From assembly GCA_947495125.1 (NCBI GenBank), contig CANLXL010000001.1, positions 310,001-374,000 on the forward strand: a DNA stretch of 64,000 nt, given 5' to 3'. The notes beneath the pieces were generated by a model. The model was not told where the DNA came from. It did no database searches and was given only the letters and a program-made list of their open reading frames with translations. This document shows, piece after piece, positions 46,439 through 56,766 of this stretch. Within the stretch, counting starts at the first letter, position 1. Each line of letters begins with the position of its first letter. This DNA comes from an uncultured Flaviramulus sp. (GTDB lineage: Bacteria > Bacteroidota > Bacteroidia > Flavobacteriales > Flavobacteriaceae). The position numbers were made by a program, and so were the translations under genes.

Positions 46439-46999
46439 ATGGAGGACATACTCATAAACCTTGGCAAGCAAATCAAAAATGTTAGAAAGGAGAAAAACTT
46501 AAGTTTAAGAGAGGTTGCAAAAAAATCAGGGGTAAGCATAGGTTTAATTTCCAAGATTGAAAATTATAGAACGACACCCTCTTTAACCGTGCTTTTAAAA
46601 ATAATGCGTTCCCTGAATATAAACTTGCTCGAGCTAAATTTGGAAGAATCCAAATCAAAACAATACATACTTATCAGAAAAGATACCGGTACAATTGAAG
46701 AACGCGATGACTCAGAAGGTTTAGAATACAAATTATTATTTTCCAATCACATTCCCGAAAGCACCTTAAGAACCTACGTAATTAAAGTCAAAAAAGGTGT
46801 TTATAGAAAACCTGTAGCTGGAGACACTTATGAAATGGCATATGTACTGCACGGTAAATTAGACTATATACTTAATAAGGAGGTGATAACCTTAAATGAG
46901 GGAGATACCATATTTTATGATGGTTTATTACCATTAGGCTGGAACACCAAATATGATACAGGTGCCACTTTATTGAAAATGTACCTGATCAAAAGTTAA
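46439..46999 (+). CDS. XRE-family regulator with cupin domain
   Basis: The 186-aa protein has an N-terminal helix-turn-helix (LGKQIKNVRKEKNLSLREVA, KKSGVSIGLISKIENYRTTP, residues about 8-60) and a C-terminal cupin barrel (STLRTYVIKVKKG, MAYVLHGKLDYILNKEVITL, EGDTIFYDGLLPLGW, residues about 100-185). This HTH-cupin layout is known for regulators of amine and betaine pathways that sense a small ligand. It is divergent from the dehydrogenase gene (235-base gap), so it probably controls that module. Confidence 0.87.
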   Translation: MEDILINLGKQIKNVRKEKNLSLREVAKKSGVSIGLISKIENYRTTPSLTVLLKIMRSLNINLLELNLEESKSKQYILIRKDTGTIEERDDSEGLEYKLLFSNHIPESTLRTYVIKVKKGVYRKPVAGDTYEMAYVLHGKLDYILNKEVITLNEGDTIFYDGLLPLGWNTKYDTGATLLKMYLIKS

Positions 47000-47084
47000 T
47001 ATTCTGGTTTAGCAATTTTTGACTTCTTTTATCGAACTAAAAACAAGAAAAAGTCCCTTGGTGCCGCTCAGAATTTCAAAAAAA

Positions 47085-48683
47085 TCATTCCATTTCAAAA
47101 ACGGTAATGACTCCCGCGTGGTCTGACGGAAACATGATGGGATGGTAGTCTATCACTTTCGATTCAATAGGTTTTAAACCGCCTTTATAATATATATAAT
47201 CAATTCTGTCCCGTAAGCCATATTTTGTAGAAGACGTCGCTGCTCTGGGTGTCCATGTAAATCCGGGATCTAATAATGGATCAACATGGAGTTCTCTATA
47301 GCTATCAATAAACCCGGATTTTTCCATAGCTAAACTTACCGGCCATTTAACGGTATAATCGTAATGTATTTTTCTTGTTTTATCAACCCAATCTAAATGC
47401 GATCCACAGTTAAAATCCCCAAACATCACAACCGGGCTTTTATCACTGTTATTTATAATGGGTTTTATTTCTTTCAGTATTTGCTTCACTTCTGCATGTC
47501 TTGTCTTTCCTTCAGCTTTTATTAATTCATCAGCCGTCATATCCTTGTTTTCAACATTACTGCTATAGCCCGGTAAGTAGTGCAACCAGGTATCTAAGAC
47601 CGTTAGTTCTTTCCCATTTCCGAGATCCAAAACGGCTCCACCGAAATTAAATGGTCGGAACGCTTTGATCGTCTTTTTTATAGGAAAGCGACTCATAATA
47701 CTTAAATTCGAACTGATCAGGTAAAAGTGATACCCTAAAGAATCGGCAATGATCTCACCAGAACCATAGGTTTCAATTAAACCGACCACATCGGGCTGGG
47801 CGTCTTTGATGGTTTCTATAACCCGTTTTACGCCAACATGCTTACCATATCTCCTACCACCATGCCAAATATTCCAAACCATAACTCTTAAAGCTGACTT
47901 CGAATTTTGTTTTACAGCAGGTGCTCTAAAACTGGCATAATCTGCTTCAATACTTTTGGAATCTTTATATTCCGGAATGACATATACCTCATCTAAAAAA
48001 CCATTAAAAGCAGTCCATTGTCCCATTGAGCCATATTCCCAATATTGATCCGTACCACCGATAACTGTTCTGTGCTTAGTTGTAACCCCTCCTAGTCCTG
48101 GTGTATTATAAATCGCTACATTCTTTCCGTCCAGATAGAACCAAATTTCTTCTTTTTCACGGTTTACACTAAATGCGAGTTGGTGCCAGTTTCCGTCATT
48201 AATGATCTGTCTGGGTGCTGTTGGTCGATACGAATATGAATTCTTGCCGTCTGAAACATTCACAGCCCAAGCTCCTGATGGTTGTGTGTAGATCATCCAA
48301 CCCGCTGACTTCAGATCATCTTCTTCTTTATTACCAATAATGACTGTACCCTGATTTGCACCTTCAATGGTTTTAGCCCAAACTTTAACTGTAAACGACG
48401 CATTTTTATCATAATTGGGAGTAGCAAGACTATCAATGGCCAAAGGCATTCTTAACACCGCATTTTCAGATAAATCCAGCGCTTTTCCTTTTATACCTTT
48501 TATAAATTGTGGACGCTGTAACTGCGTGATATAAGAAGCTTCGCTATTGGAAGTTATCGGATAAAAGTCCTCAAGATCCGTGTCAAATCCTGTATAAAAA
48601 CTGTTCTGCGAAAAAGCGATACAACTGATTAATAAAGTGACTACGATGAACGAAGATTTTAATGATTCAAAGCTGTTTTCCAT
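47085..48683 (-). CDS. Secreted LamG-domain plus endonuclease/exonuclease/phosphatase protein
   Basis: The 532-aa precursor has a signal peptide (SFIVVTLLISCIAFSQ). Residues of about 30-255 are a concanavalin-like LamG domain (FTVKVWAKTIEGANQGTVIIG, DGNWHQLAFSVNREKEEIWFYLDGKNVAIY in blocks). Residues of about 265-532 are an EEP domain: VMVWNIWHGG, DVVGLIETYGSGE with the metal Glu, MFGDFNCGSH and PSDHAGVITV with the catalytic Asp-His. It should cleave phosphodiesters outside the cytoplasm: nucleic acid, a phospholipid or a decorated glycan. The LamG part suggests binding to a glycan. Confidence 0.83.
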   Translation of the reverse strand: MENSFESLKSSFIVVTLLISCIAFSQNSFYTGFDTDLEDFYPITSNSEASYITQLQRPQFIKGIKGKALDLSENAVLRMPLAIDSLATPNYDKNASFTVKVWAKTIEGANQGTVIIGNKEEDDLKSAGWMIYTQPSGAWAVNVSDGKNSYSYRPTAPRQIINDGNWHQLAFSVNREKEEIWFYLDGKNVAIYNTPGLGGVTTKHRTVIGGTDQYWEYGSMGQWTAFNGFLDEVYVIPEYKDSKSIEADYASFRAPAVKQNSKSALRVMVWNIWHGGRRYGKHVGVKRVIETIKDAQPDVVGLIETYGSGEIIADSLGYHFYLISSNLSIMSRFPIKKTIKAFRPFNFGGAVLDLGNGKELTVLDTWLHYLPGYSSNVENKDMTADELIKAEGKTRHAEVKQILKEIKPIINNSDKSPVVMFGDFNCGSHLDWVDKTRKIHYDYTVKWPVSLAMEKSGFIDSYRELHVDPLLDPGFTWTPRAATSSTKYGLRDRIDYIYYKGGLKPIESKVIDYHPIMFPSDHAGVITVFEME

Positions 48684-48787
48684 CTGTTTTATTTTTATAC
48701 AAATGTGCGATTTTTTTAATAAATATTAATAATTTCTTTCTTTGTTACCAGCTTTATTATTCGGGCAATCCATCCTTATGATATATT

Positions 48788-49627
48788 TTATCTTTTTTTC
48801 TGAACCGTGTTAACCAATGTTCCAATGGAGTCTATAGTTATTTTGATCTCATCATTTTCCTGAAGTGTAAAATCATCTGAAGGGACCAAACATGTCCCTG
48901 TCATTAAAAACACCCCTTTAGGAAAATCACATTCTCTAAAAAGAAATTCAACCAATTCAGTATGACTTCTTTTCATCATACTTATAGCAACATTATCTTT
49001 ATATACCGTAGTTCCGCTTCTACTAATTTCAATTTCAATTTTTGTTTCCTGAGCCATCGGTTCTTTGGCCAGATAAATACATGGTCCTAAAGCGGCACAA
49101 CGCTCAAACATTTTTGCCTGCGGTAGATATAACGGATTTTCTCCTTCGATACTTCTTGAACTCATATCGTTGCCTATCGTATACCCTTCTATATTCCCTT
49201 TTGAATTAACAAGTAGGGTCAATTCAGGTTCCGGAACATCCCAGGTAGAATCTTTTCTAATATGGACATAATCACCATGTCCCACAACGCGTTGCGAGGT
49301 CGCTTTAAAAAACAACTCCGGGCGATCGGCCTCATACACCTTATCGTAAAAAACATCCCCACCGGAGGCTTTGGCCTCATCCATTCTAGCCTCTTTACTT
49401 CTCTTGTAGGTCACTCCTGCCGCCCAAACTTCCTGACTTCCAATCGGGGCATCTACTGTCTTAAAGCGTTTTTCATCTGATACCTGTTTAGCGTTTGAAA
49501 GTTCCGCTTTAACAACGGCATATAAGTTTTCTCTATTGATAAAAGCATCCCAGTCTTCAACTTCTAACTCGTATAGCCGATTATTATCTTCAATCTGAAC
49601 GTATTGATCTTTCTTATAAATCTTCAT
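48788..49627 (-). CDS. Fumarylacetoacetate hydrolase-family enzyme
   Basis: The 279-aa protein has the FAH C-terminal fold with the metal-binding acidic set ([57 protein letters not shown]). This pattern resembles 2-keto-3-deoxy-pentonate dehydratases of the family more than true fumarylacetoacetase, so it may dehydrate a sugar-acid. Cytoplasmic, no signal. The DUF6786 lipoprotein gene on the same strand lies 30 nt upstream. Confidence 0.83.
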   Translation of the reverse strand: MKIYKKDQYVQIEDNNRLYELEVEDWDAFINRENLYAVVKAELSNAKQVSDEKRFKTVDAPIGSQEVWAAGVTYKRSKEARMDEAKASGGDVFYDKVYEADRPELFFKATSQRVVGHGDYVHIRKDSTWDVPEPELTLLVNSKGNIEGYTIGNDMSSRSIEGENPLYLPQAKMFERCAALGPCIYLAKEPMAQETKIEIEISRSGTTVYKDNVAISMMKRSHTELVEFLFRECDFPKGVFLMTGTCLVPSDDFTLQENDEIKITIDSIGTLVNTVQKKR

Positions 49628-49657
49628 GATATTTCATTTAAAAAAGGCGTTGTTTAT

Positions 49658-50914
49658 CTATTGAAAAGCGGTTTGAATATCTTGTAGAGAAACCTTTAAG
49701 AGTTGTTTTGAGATAATGTCTAAATGATGCTCTGTTCCGCTAAAATGATACATCCGTTGTACATGGGTTTGGGATTCATTTGGCTTCAATGCCAGAGCAG
49801 GAGATGAACTTTCCAATTCATAAAATGGTCCCATTTGTTCAGCATCTCCCAAAGGACCGTCGTTGTATGAATTGATAACATCCCCTGAAAAGGGAAACTC
49901 TTGTAATTCCCATGCAGAGTTCACGTATTTGTCTGTTTTTTTAGGCGTTTCAATTTCCAAAATAGTTAGAATCTTATTCTTAGCATCATAGCTGCCTATA
50001 AATTTTGTAGCTCGTTTTGGTGATAATCCAATCTTCCCGCGGCTTTTACCATCGGCTTTAAAGAATACGGTTTGCTCTGTAGAAGTTAATCTATTGGCTT
50101 CAACCTTTCCAAAATAATTATCGTTAACCTTAAGCCCCAATTCGTCTTCACTCCCCTGATTAATCGGGGCCACAACAGTAACTTCGGGTGATGGATTGAG
50201 CATGCATAAAACCCAAATCGATACTAATCCGGAATCTTCATTCCAAGCCTTTTCTCCAATGTTTTTAACGGTATTTTGAGACTCGTATGCAACGGCAGTA
50301 TATGCTACATCAGATAGCTTTAAATTGTTGGCAATTTCCGCATCATTCAGCAACACTATTTTTCTATTGACATCAAGATTAAACTCGGTTCCGGAATGAT
50401 TTATAAAGGTAATATCCTTCTTAAACAAGGCACTGTTAGCATCCTGCGCGACAACCTCAAAAGGATCTGTGTCTATAAATGAGGGCACCTGCCAATTTTC
50501 AAAATCAAATGTTGTATTGGGTTTAAAGAATATTGAAAATTGTCCACCTTCCGGTCCTAACCAAAACCGCTCCTCTCCTCCAAAAGGGTTGAACTTATTG
50601 TTAACCTCCTTCGATGTGATGAGATCATGATTTATCCAACCAAAACTCATCCCGGCATCTCCATTTAAAGAACTCGTCATAACACGCCCCTGAAGTTCCG
50701 GTGATATGACTATACTTGCCTTTTTATTATCGCTTTCAAGAACAATGGTCTCTTTGTAGTGTTGCTTTAGAAAGGATTTGTCATAACCAAAGGTTCCTTT
50801 TATAAAGGTTTTTTCTTTAACGGTCGCTTCAGTTTTCACGTCTTTTTTATCATTCTTACACGAAACGATGATTAAAACTATAACGGCACAAAAAATATTT
50901 AGCTCTCTTTTCAA
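49658..50914 (-). CDS. DUF6786 family lipoprotein
   Basis: The 418-aa protein has a lipobox (VLIIVSC) and a beta-rich body with repeats such as ASIVISPELQGRVMTSSLNG, FGGEERFWLGPEGGQFSIFF and YNDGPLGDAEQMGPFYELESS. I match it to DUF6786, a family of Bacteroidota lipoproteins with a galactose-mutarotase-like fold; activity is unknown. Sugar-acid metabolism is suggested by the FAH-family gene 30 nt downstream, which would share its transcript. Confidence 0.72.
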   Translation of the reverse strand: MKRELNIFCAVIVLIIVSCKNDKKDVKTEATVKEKTFIKGTFGYDKSFLKQHYKETIVLESDNKKASIVISPELQGRVMTSSLNGDAGMSFGWINHDLITSKEVNNKFNPFGGEERFWLGPEGGQFSIFFKPNTTFDFENWQVPSFIDTDPFEVVAQDANSALFKKDITFINHSGTEFNLDVNRKIVLLNDAEIANNLKLSDVAYTAVAYESQNTVKNIGEKAWNEDSGLVSIWVLCMLNPSPEVTVVAPINQGSEDELGLKVNDNYFGKVEANRLTSTEQTVFFKADGKSRGKIGLSPKRATKFIGSYDAKNKILTILEIETPKKTDKYVNSAWELQEFPFSGDVINSYNDGPLGDAEQMGPFYELESSSPALALKPNESQTHVQRMYHFSGTEHHLDIISKQLLKVSLQDIQTAFQ

Positions 50915-51107
50915 AATATATGCTTTAAGTTAAACTTTTACTTATTGATCCAAATCAAGAAATCGAATTCTCCCCATAGCTCAATCTTATCAAAATTAGT
51001 TACTTAAATAGAATATATCTAATTATATCGCTACCTTATATGATATTTTTTTTGCCAAAACTAGCTTGTTTCAATAAAAAATAATCAGAACAGGGAAACT
51101 TATCTTA

Positions 51108-52205
51108 TTATGACTTTTTCCTCATAACGAAAAAAACACCTATTCCAATGATAAGGATTAAGGCAAAAAGTGAATACCAAACAATATAATTTGACTCGCT
51201 ATTTTCAAGTACCGGAGATTCTTCAGGCTGTAAATTATGTTCAATTTCGGGGATATCGTCAAACTCCTCATCTAAGTCCACCACTATAGGCTCATAAGTA
51301 ATCCCGTCCGGATCTTGAGGCACTCTGTTTTCCATAGCCAAAATTCGACTCATTTCGGTTAAAACCATGGGATTATCAACATCAAATCCTAACCGATCAC
51401 TTAAATCTTGTCGTGTTTGTTTTGGCCAGTTTAACGGTACCTGATATCCGAACAACCATTTTCTATCTAAACCACATTCGCAATCTGCTCCTATAATGGA
51501 TAATAATTTGAACGTGTTCCCCGCAACAATATTTTCATAGTTCAATACTTCTCCCATAATACGTCCTCGTCCGTACATCACAAAAGCTATTGGTTTTTCA
51601 GGAATATCTTCAACACCCAAACTCCATAGTAAAACACGTTCTTTATTAAATTCATCTCTTGAAATCGTAATCATGTCCGGCCCAACATCAACCTGTTTGG
51701 GCATATTCGGCATGATGTTGGTAATTCGTTCACAAGCTTTTAGTATGGTTTTTCGGGCTTCTTCATTCTCTAATGGATTGCTCCCTTCTATTAATAGTAC
51801 GGAAGCATAATTAACAGGTAATCTTTCAAGTAGTCGGTTTTGAACCGGGGATGATAAAATACCGGAGGTTAAATTGGTATTATAATCATCCTGAGACATG
51901 GCTAGCATACGTTGGTTTTTATCAACCAAAACATAGGCCGGAAATTTTAAATTCTTGCTTTTTGCAAATGCTACGACCGGACTATCTTCGTTACTTTTAA
52001 GACCATAGGTTTTTATATTAGAGTTTACAAAGCTTAATTCCAATGCCCTTGGAAAGGCTGTTGTGTTTTCATCTATCTGGTAAATCACATAAGTGACTTT
52101 CGAGAGGGTTGAAAACCCAATTTCACGTATGGTATAGCGGCATGCCTGTACCGTAGCCACATACATAAAAAAACATGAAGCAAGTATTAATTTTAACCCT
52201 TTCAT
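51108..52205 (-). CDS. Exported protein with a C-terminal membrane anchor, unknown function
   Basis: The 365-aa protein has a signal peptide (LILASCFFMYVATVQA) ending before CRYTIREIGFSTL, and a C-terminal helix (WYSLFALILIIGIGVFFVMRKKS), so it is anchored with its bulk in the periplasm. It has conserved-looking Cys (ADCECGLDRKWL) and a thioredoxin-like stretch (PVVAFAKSKNLKFPAYVLVDKNQR in blocks). I do not recognise a family. It follows the giant propeller gene by 22 nt on the same strand and is probably co-expressed with it. Confidence 0.68.
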   Translation of the reverse strand: MKGLKLILASCFFMYVATVQACRYTIREIGFSTLSKVTYVIYQIDENTTAFPRALELSFVNSNIKTYGLKSNEDSPVVAFAKSKNLKFPAYVLVDKNQRMLAMSQDDYNTNLTSGILSSPVQNRLLERLPVNYASVLLIEGSNPLENEEARKTILKACERITNIMPNMPKQVDVGPDMITISRDEFNKERVLLWSLGVEDIPEKPIAFVMYGRGRIMGEVLNYENIVAGNTFKLLSIIGADCECGLDRKWLFGYQVPLNWPKQTRQDLSDRLGFDVDNPMVLTEMSRILAMENRVPQDPDGITYEPIVVDLDEEFDDIPEIEHNLQPEESPVLENSESNYIVWYSLFALILIIGIGVFFVMRKKS

Positions 52206-52227
52206 CTTAGTATATTTTACTTTAGGT

Positions 52228-55200
52228 CTACTTAGATATCATACTAAGTTTTTGTTCCGGAGCAACGCGTTTAAACGTTTTCTCCCTAACGAAAGCGACC
52301 TTTTCGCCATTCTTTTCGACATAGATAACAGCCTTAAAGTCGGTATCTTTTGTAAGAACTACCGGTTCAGTATATCGCGCAGAATTTTTCGTAGGTTCAC
52401 TACCATCGGTAGAATAATAGATCTCTTCGTTAGATGCATCTTTAGATTTAATTTCTATAGCTACTTGATCTTCGAAGTTTTCGTTATCATAAATAAAAGA
52501 AATAGGGGCTCTTGATTTTGGTGTGAACACCATAGATGTTTCTAACCAATTTCCGCAACTACAGCCGCCACCTGCTTCAGGCGATAATACTAATCCTTGG
52601 GCCGGAATGGTACTAATCCAGCAATCCGGCCGTAATCGATCCCACTGTGTGAACTTATCGGTATCAAAATTAAACTGTGTCACACTACCTCCTCTATAGA
52701 ATGCCGATTGTTCTGTGAGCGCATACGACGCACAGCCATGACCTGCTTTAGGCAATTTTTGTTCCTGCAACTCACCTGTATCCAGTTTATAGATATTAAA
52801 TTTTATCAGCAAACGATTATTCACAATGGCCGGCTTTCCTAAATGTCCGCCATGATCTCCTGAAAACCATTTTTGTTCTTTCTTCCAGATCAACGCTCCA
52901 GTGATTGCATTATATGTCTGGATGTAATACTTGCCCTTTATTGAGGACACCAAAACATTATGCGATTTTCCTCCAGCCATATAAAACACGGCAACACCCG
53001 GTTCTATATTTATAGGTTTTTCCCAGTTTACTTTCCCTGTTTCGGTATTTAGCGAAACCATATATAGGTTCTTGAAAATACTTGGATCTGCTCTAAGGTC
53101 TTTACTAAGTTTAAACCTTGGATTTCTCGACTCAACAAAACTCATGGTATTTCCGCTAATTGTAATCGTTGAATTTATGATATAACTAGACGAATTTTCG
53201 TAAACCCAAACATTATCCAATGTCTTTACATGCTTTGCAAATAATTTATAACTAACGACCTTATCTGTTAATGCTCCGCTTTGTTTATCATACCAGCCTT
53301 CACCTCCATAATAATTAAAGTAAGAACCGCCTTTAGGTATCGTGGAACCAATAATTAAATTGTTAGTTACACTAATGTATCCCCAGTCGTTTGGTTTATT
53401 ATTTTCACTTTTTTCTACAGGAATTATAGCATCGATATCTCCATTTTCATTATTTATTTTAACAAGATTATCATTGATAACAGTATAAATAAAATCCTCA
53501 TCGGCTACCCAGTTACTACAATCTCTTATCACATTCATCCTGTTAAACCCTGGTAATTCCTTAGACCAGAATACATGACCACTATAGGCATCAAGAGCAA
53601 TAACACGTTCTCTTCCTTGTACAAACATTTTACCATCAACGGCCAAAGGTGAAGGTTTACGTCCACTTCTATCGGTCTGAAAACGAGGCCCGGGACGCCC
53701 CATCCATTGAATTTCAAAATCATTGGTTTCCATTGAACCAAATAAGCTTTCACCGCCATAGGCGCTATTATCCGGCAGTCCATATTGATGTGTCCACTTG
53801 CCCACATTCTCGTAGGGTGCTTTTTTAAGAACTTCAAAATCATCTTTTGAAGAATGATCGACCTGCCACAAGCTGGTTGCATGGTTTAAATACTCTGAAT
53901 AGTCCGAGGACTCCTTTTCCAGAACAGCATAGCCCTTTGGTTTTGTTAGTCGGATCACCTCATCCGTACTACTTTCCGAATCGTTATTCACATAAACAAT
54001 ATTGGCTATATCATTGGTAATTGGAAGATCCGATAAATCTTTGGCATAATGCACTGAAACCTTAGCTCCGTAGATTTCTGTTTGTTGTAATTCTTCTCTT
54101 AGCGACTGAACTTTAGTTTCGGAAGTATCGAACATGAGCACCTTCATCCCGGGAACCGAAGCTAATTCTAAGGCTTGTTGCTTGTTCTTCACTCCAAAAA
54201 CTATGGCTAAACCGTTTTTAGAAACTTTAGAATCTTCAACGAACGACACCAACTTACTTTCAGCTTTCTTCAGGCTTTTAGTTACCTGGTGTTCCTCATA
54301 ATTGAAAAAGTTATCGAATTCGTAATATCTTGTTTTCTTATCATCAACTATAATTTGATATTCGTAGATAAAGTCTTTACGAACATTGTCAATAACGATC
54401 TTATGATTCTTAGAGGCTTTGTCTTCGTTGATAGTTACTTTTCCACTATCATCGCCCCAATTTATAACACTTTTCACAGCGTCTTCAGTAACGAATTGGA
54501 TTTCTACTTTATTTTCAGCTATTGTATTTGCAAACGGACCGGCGACTAATTTTAGTTCTGCTAATTCATCCTTCTTAACGATCTTAGCTTCTTTTTCAAT
54601 ACTTGCGGGTTTATCTTTGTTCTCTGCGAATAATGTATTTTCACCTTTTCCACTTCTAAAGCAGTATATATAACCCTCTCCTGTTGAGGCAAACAAGGCA
54701 TTATCGGCAACGGCCAGGGCATAAACCGCTCCTTTTACCGGCGTTTCCCATAATGGATATCCATTTTTTGTACTCACCGCATAAACGGCATCCGTAGCAC
54801 CAACATATAAAACATCTCCTGAAATAATAATGCGATGGGCCTTATAACTACGTTTAAGCCATACTATTTTCTTGGTTTTTCTGTTATACGCAGAAATGGA
54901 ATTATCTGTTAAAATATAGCTAAAGTCTCCACTCACTACCATTTCTTTACCATCTTTAAAAGACATATAATCGGCATTTTTTTTGTCCTTTTGGTCCACT
55001 TTACTTGCAAAATCACCAATCGTTTCTGAAATGCCTTTAGCTCTTGTATTGTTAGGATGGACTATGTTTTTTTCAGGGGTCACCAATACAAAACATCCAC
55101 CGGTACCGGCTAACTGCCCTTTGCTTGCGCCACTTTTCTTATCGAAGAAAATAGGTGAAATTCGTCCTTGTGGCTGAATGATTTTCGATCCGGTTGAGGC

Positions 55201-55947
55201 CATAGCACCTTCCAATGTTAAATTTTCATGCTTTTTAATATAGGTTCCTTCACCCTGAGGTTTCCCTGTTTTTATATCAATAGCACAGAAATAAGAATCT
55301 TTCCACGGTAATAATGACGCTCCAAAATAGGCAATATGGTCTTCAATTAAAATACCGGTTCTAATGGGCCAAAATGAAATTAAAGCATTGTTGTTCATGA
55401 CTTTTTTTGACTGATCTTCAGCAGGCGTATATTTCCAAACCAGCTTTCCTGAATTTGCTTTTATACAGTAAGCAAAGCCATCATCTGAACCAAAAAACAG
55501 CTTCCCATCATGAAATACCGGAGCAACACGTATGGGACCACCTGTGGTGTAAGTCCACTCTTCCTCACCTGTTTTGGTGTCTATACAATGGATGGCATGA
55601 TCTGATGTCGACCCATAATACAGGTTGGTTCCTACAATGATTGGATAATACGATAAATCGTAATCTCTCATTGAAGGTAGCGGGCCACTTTTAGCATAGG
55701 TATCTTCTTTAGCAGGCCCATACCATGCAGGTGAAGGCATTTGCGGAGCCTGATATTTCCAATCTTCACCTAAGCTTGCTAATTCCAATGGTATGGCACT
55801 ATTGGCACTGCGATAGTTGTCCTTTTTAAACTGCGGCCAGTCTTTAGCAATATCCAGCACTATTTTTTCCTCACAACCGAAGAAAACCATTGACAACATC
55901 CCTAATACGAATGCTTTAATTTTTAAATTCTTGAATAGACCTTCCAT
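52228..55947 (-). CDS. Giant PQQ-type beta-propeller lipoprotein with inserted methyltransferase-like domain
   Basis: The 1239-aa protein has a lipobox (LSMVFFGC). Residues of about 35-450 hold PQQ-type propeller repeats (DWPQFKKDNYRSANS, AIHCIDTKTGEEEWTYTTGG). A beta-sandwich follows (about 470-550), then a Rossmann-like stretch (LAIVFGVKNKQQALELA, GMKVLMFDTSETKVQSLREE) that looks like a methyltransferase fold. A second set of propeller repeats follows (VIALDAYSGHVFWSKELPG), and the C-terminus has a chitobiase-type domain (EIYYSTDGSEPTKNSARYTE). No PQQ-specific ligand set was verified, so cofactor binding is uncertain. It is probably on the outer membrane. Confidence 0.78.
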   Translation of the reverse strand: MEGLFKNLKIKAFVLGMLSMVFFGCEEKIVLDIAKDWPQFKKDNYRSANSAIPLELASLGEDWKYQAPQMPSPAWYGPAKEDTYAKSGPLPSMRDYDLSYYPIIVGTNLYYGSTSDHAIHCIDTKTGEEEWTYTTGGPIRVAPVFHDGKLFFGSDDGFAYCIKANSGKLVWKYTPAEDQSKKVMNNNALISFWPIRTGILIEDHIAYFGASLLPWKDSYFCAIDIKTGKPQGEGTYIKKHENLTLEGAMASTGSKIIQPQGRISPIFFDKKSGASKGQLAGTGGCFVLVTPEKNIVHPNNTRAKGISETIGDFASKVDQKDKKNADYMSFKDGKEMVVSGDFSYILTDNSISAYNRKTKKIVWLKRSYKAHRIIISGDVLYVGATDAVYAVSTKNGYPLWETPVKGAVYALAVADNALFASTGEGYIYCFRSGKGENTLFAENKDKPASIEKEAKIVKKDELAELKLVAGPFANTIAENKVEIQFVTEDAVKSVINWGDDSGKVTINEDKASKNHKIVIDNVRKDFIYEYQIIVDDKKTRYYEFDNFFNYEEHQVTKSLKKAESKLVSFVEDSKVSKNGLAIVFGVKNKQQALELASVPGMKVLMFDTSETKVQSLREELQQTEIYGAKVSVHYAKDLSDLPITNDIANIVYVNNDSESSTDEVIRLTKPKGYAVLEKESSDYSEYLNHATSLWQVDHSSKDDFEVLKKAPYENVGKWTHQYGLPDNSAYGGESLFGSMETNDFEIQWMGRPGPRFQTDRSGRKPSPLAVDGKMFVQGRERVIALDAYSGHVFWSKELPGFNRMNVIRDCSNWVADEDFIYTVINDNLVKINNENGDIDAIIPVEKSENNKPNDWGYISVTNNLIIGSTIPKGGSYFNYYGGEGWYDKQSGALTDKVVSYKLFAKHVKTLDNVWVYENSSSYIINSTITISGNTMSFVESRNPRFKLSKDLRADPSIFKNLYMVSLNTETGKVNWEKPINIEPGVAVFYMAGGKSHNVLVSSIKGKYYIQTYNAITGALIWKKEQKWFSGDHGGHLGKPAIVNNRLLIKFNIYKLDTGELQEQKLPKAGHGCASYALTEQSAFYRGGSVTQFNFDTDKFTQWDRLRPDCWISTIPAQGLVLSPEAGGGCSCGNWLETSMVFTPKSRAPISFIYDNENFEDQVAIEIKSKDASNEEIYYSTDGSEPTKNSARYTEPVVLTKDTDFKAVIYVEKNGEKVAFVREKTFKRVAPEQKLSMISK

Positions 55948-56038
55948 TTTTCTAATGATTTATATATTATTATTTTTCTATGATGTGTTATTACCAATTT
56001 TGCTAAAAAAGAATCTCAAAACAAACCATTCGCCTCGC

Positions 56039-56096
56039 TTTATTCTTTATTCTTTATTCTTTATTCTTTATTCTTTTATTCTTTTATTCTTTATTC
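56039..56096. repeat. Heptanucleotide tandem repeat TATTCTT
   Basis: Five copies of TATTCTT, two 8-base variants (TTATTCTT) and a partial copy lie between the MacB-like ATPase gene (ends at 56105) and the propeller gene (starts at 55947). The tract is 92 bases upstream of the propeller start codon and could alter promoter spacing by slippage. Confidence 0.8.
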
Positions 56097-56104
56097 AAAA
56101 ATCA

Positions 56105-56764
56105 TTATTCTGATACCAACACTCCTTTATGTAAATTAATGATTCTTGTAGCATAACTATCGGCCAAATTACCATGAGTCACCATAATTACGGTACCTCC
56201 TTTTTGCTGAAACGCCTTCAAATGTTTCATCACTTCAATGGTGTTTTTTTCGTCCAAATTACCTGTGGGTTCGTCGGCCAGGATCAAAGACGGATTTAAA
56301 ACCAATGCTCTGGCCAAAGCGACACGTTGTTTTTCACCTGCACTCAACTGCGATGGCTTGTGATATAAACGGTCTTCAATACCTAATTCTCTAACGATCT
56401 TATAAACGTCTTCTTTGTCAACTTTCGAGTCTGCCAATTCATTAGGCAGCATAATGTTTTCAAACACATTTAAATAGGGTAACAAGTGGTAGGATTGAAA
56501 AACGAATCCGATTTGATTGGCTCTGTACTTCCCGCGTTCTTTCTCAGATAGGGTTATAATGTTTTCTCCTTGTACTATGACGTCACCGGAGCTTGGGTTT
56601 AACATTCCTCCCATAATGAATAGTAAGGTGGTTTTACCACTACCGCTCTCACCTTTCACTAAGACAAACTCCGATTTTTCAACGCTTAAATTGATATTAT
56701 TTAAGGCCAAAACCTTACGCTTTCCTGAATTAAATTGCTTTGATATATCTTTTATTTCTAACAT
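56105..56764 (-). CDS. ABC transporter ATP-binding protein (LolD/MacB type)
   Basis: The 219-aa ATPase has Walker A (GESGSGKTT), the Q-loop stretch [22 protein letters not shown] in blocks, the signature [15 protein letters not shown], Walker B (LILADEPTG) and the switch His (MVTHGN). The length and the FQSYHLLP motif fit the MacB/LolD group, which powers extraction or export rather than uptake. It lies 2 nt after the permease gene, its partner. Confidence 0.9.
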   Translation of the reverse strand: MLEIKDISKQFNSGKRKVLALNNINLSVEKSEFVLVKGESGSGKTTLLFIMGGMLNPSSGDVIVQGENIITLSEKERGKYRANQIGFVFQSYHLLPYLNVFENIMLPNELADSKVDKEDVYKIVRELGIEDRLYHKPSQLSAGEKQRVALARALVLNPSLILADEPTGNLDEKNTIEVMKHLKAFQQKGGTVIMVTHGNLADSYATRIINLHKGVLVSE

Positions 56765-56766
56765 AT

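Noticed and set aside
53535-53882. A 115-codon minus-strand frame inside the propeller gene
   Set aside because: It is an out-of-frame shadow of the intact 1239-aa gene, which shows no frameshift.
56039-56096. CRISPR-like array
   Set aside because: The 7-base units have no spacers and no cas genes are nearby; it is a simple tandem repeat.
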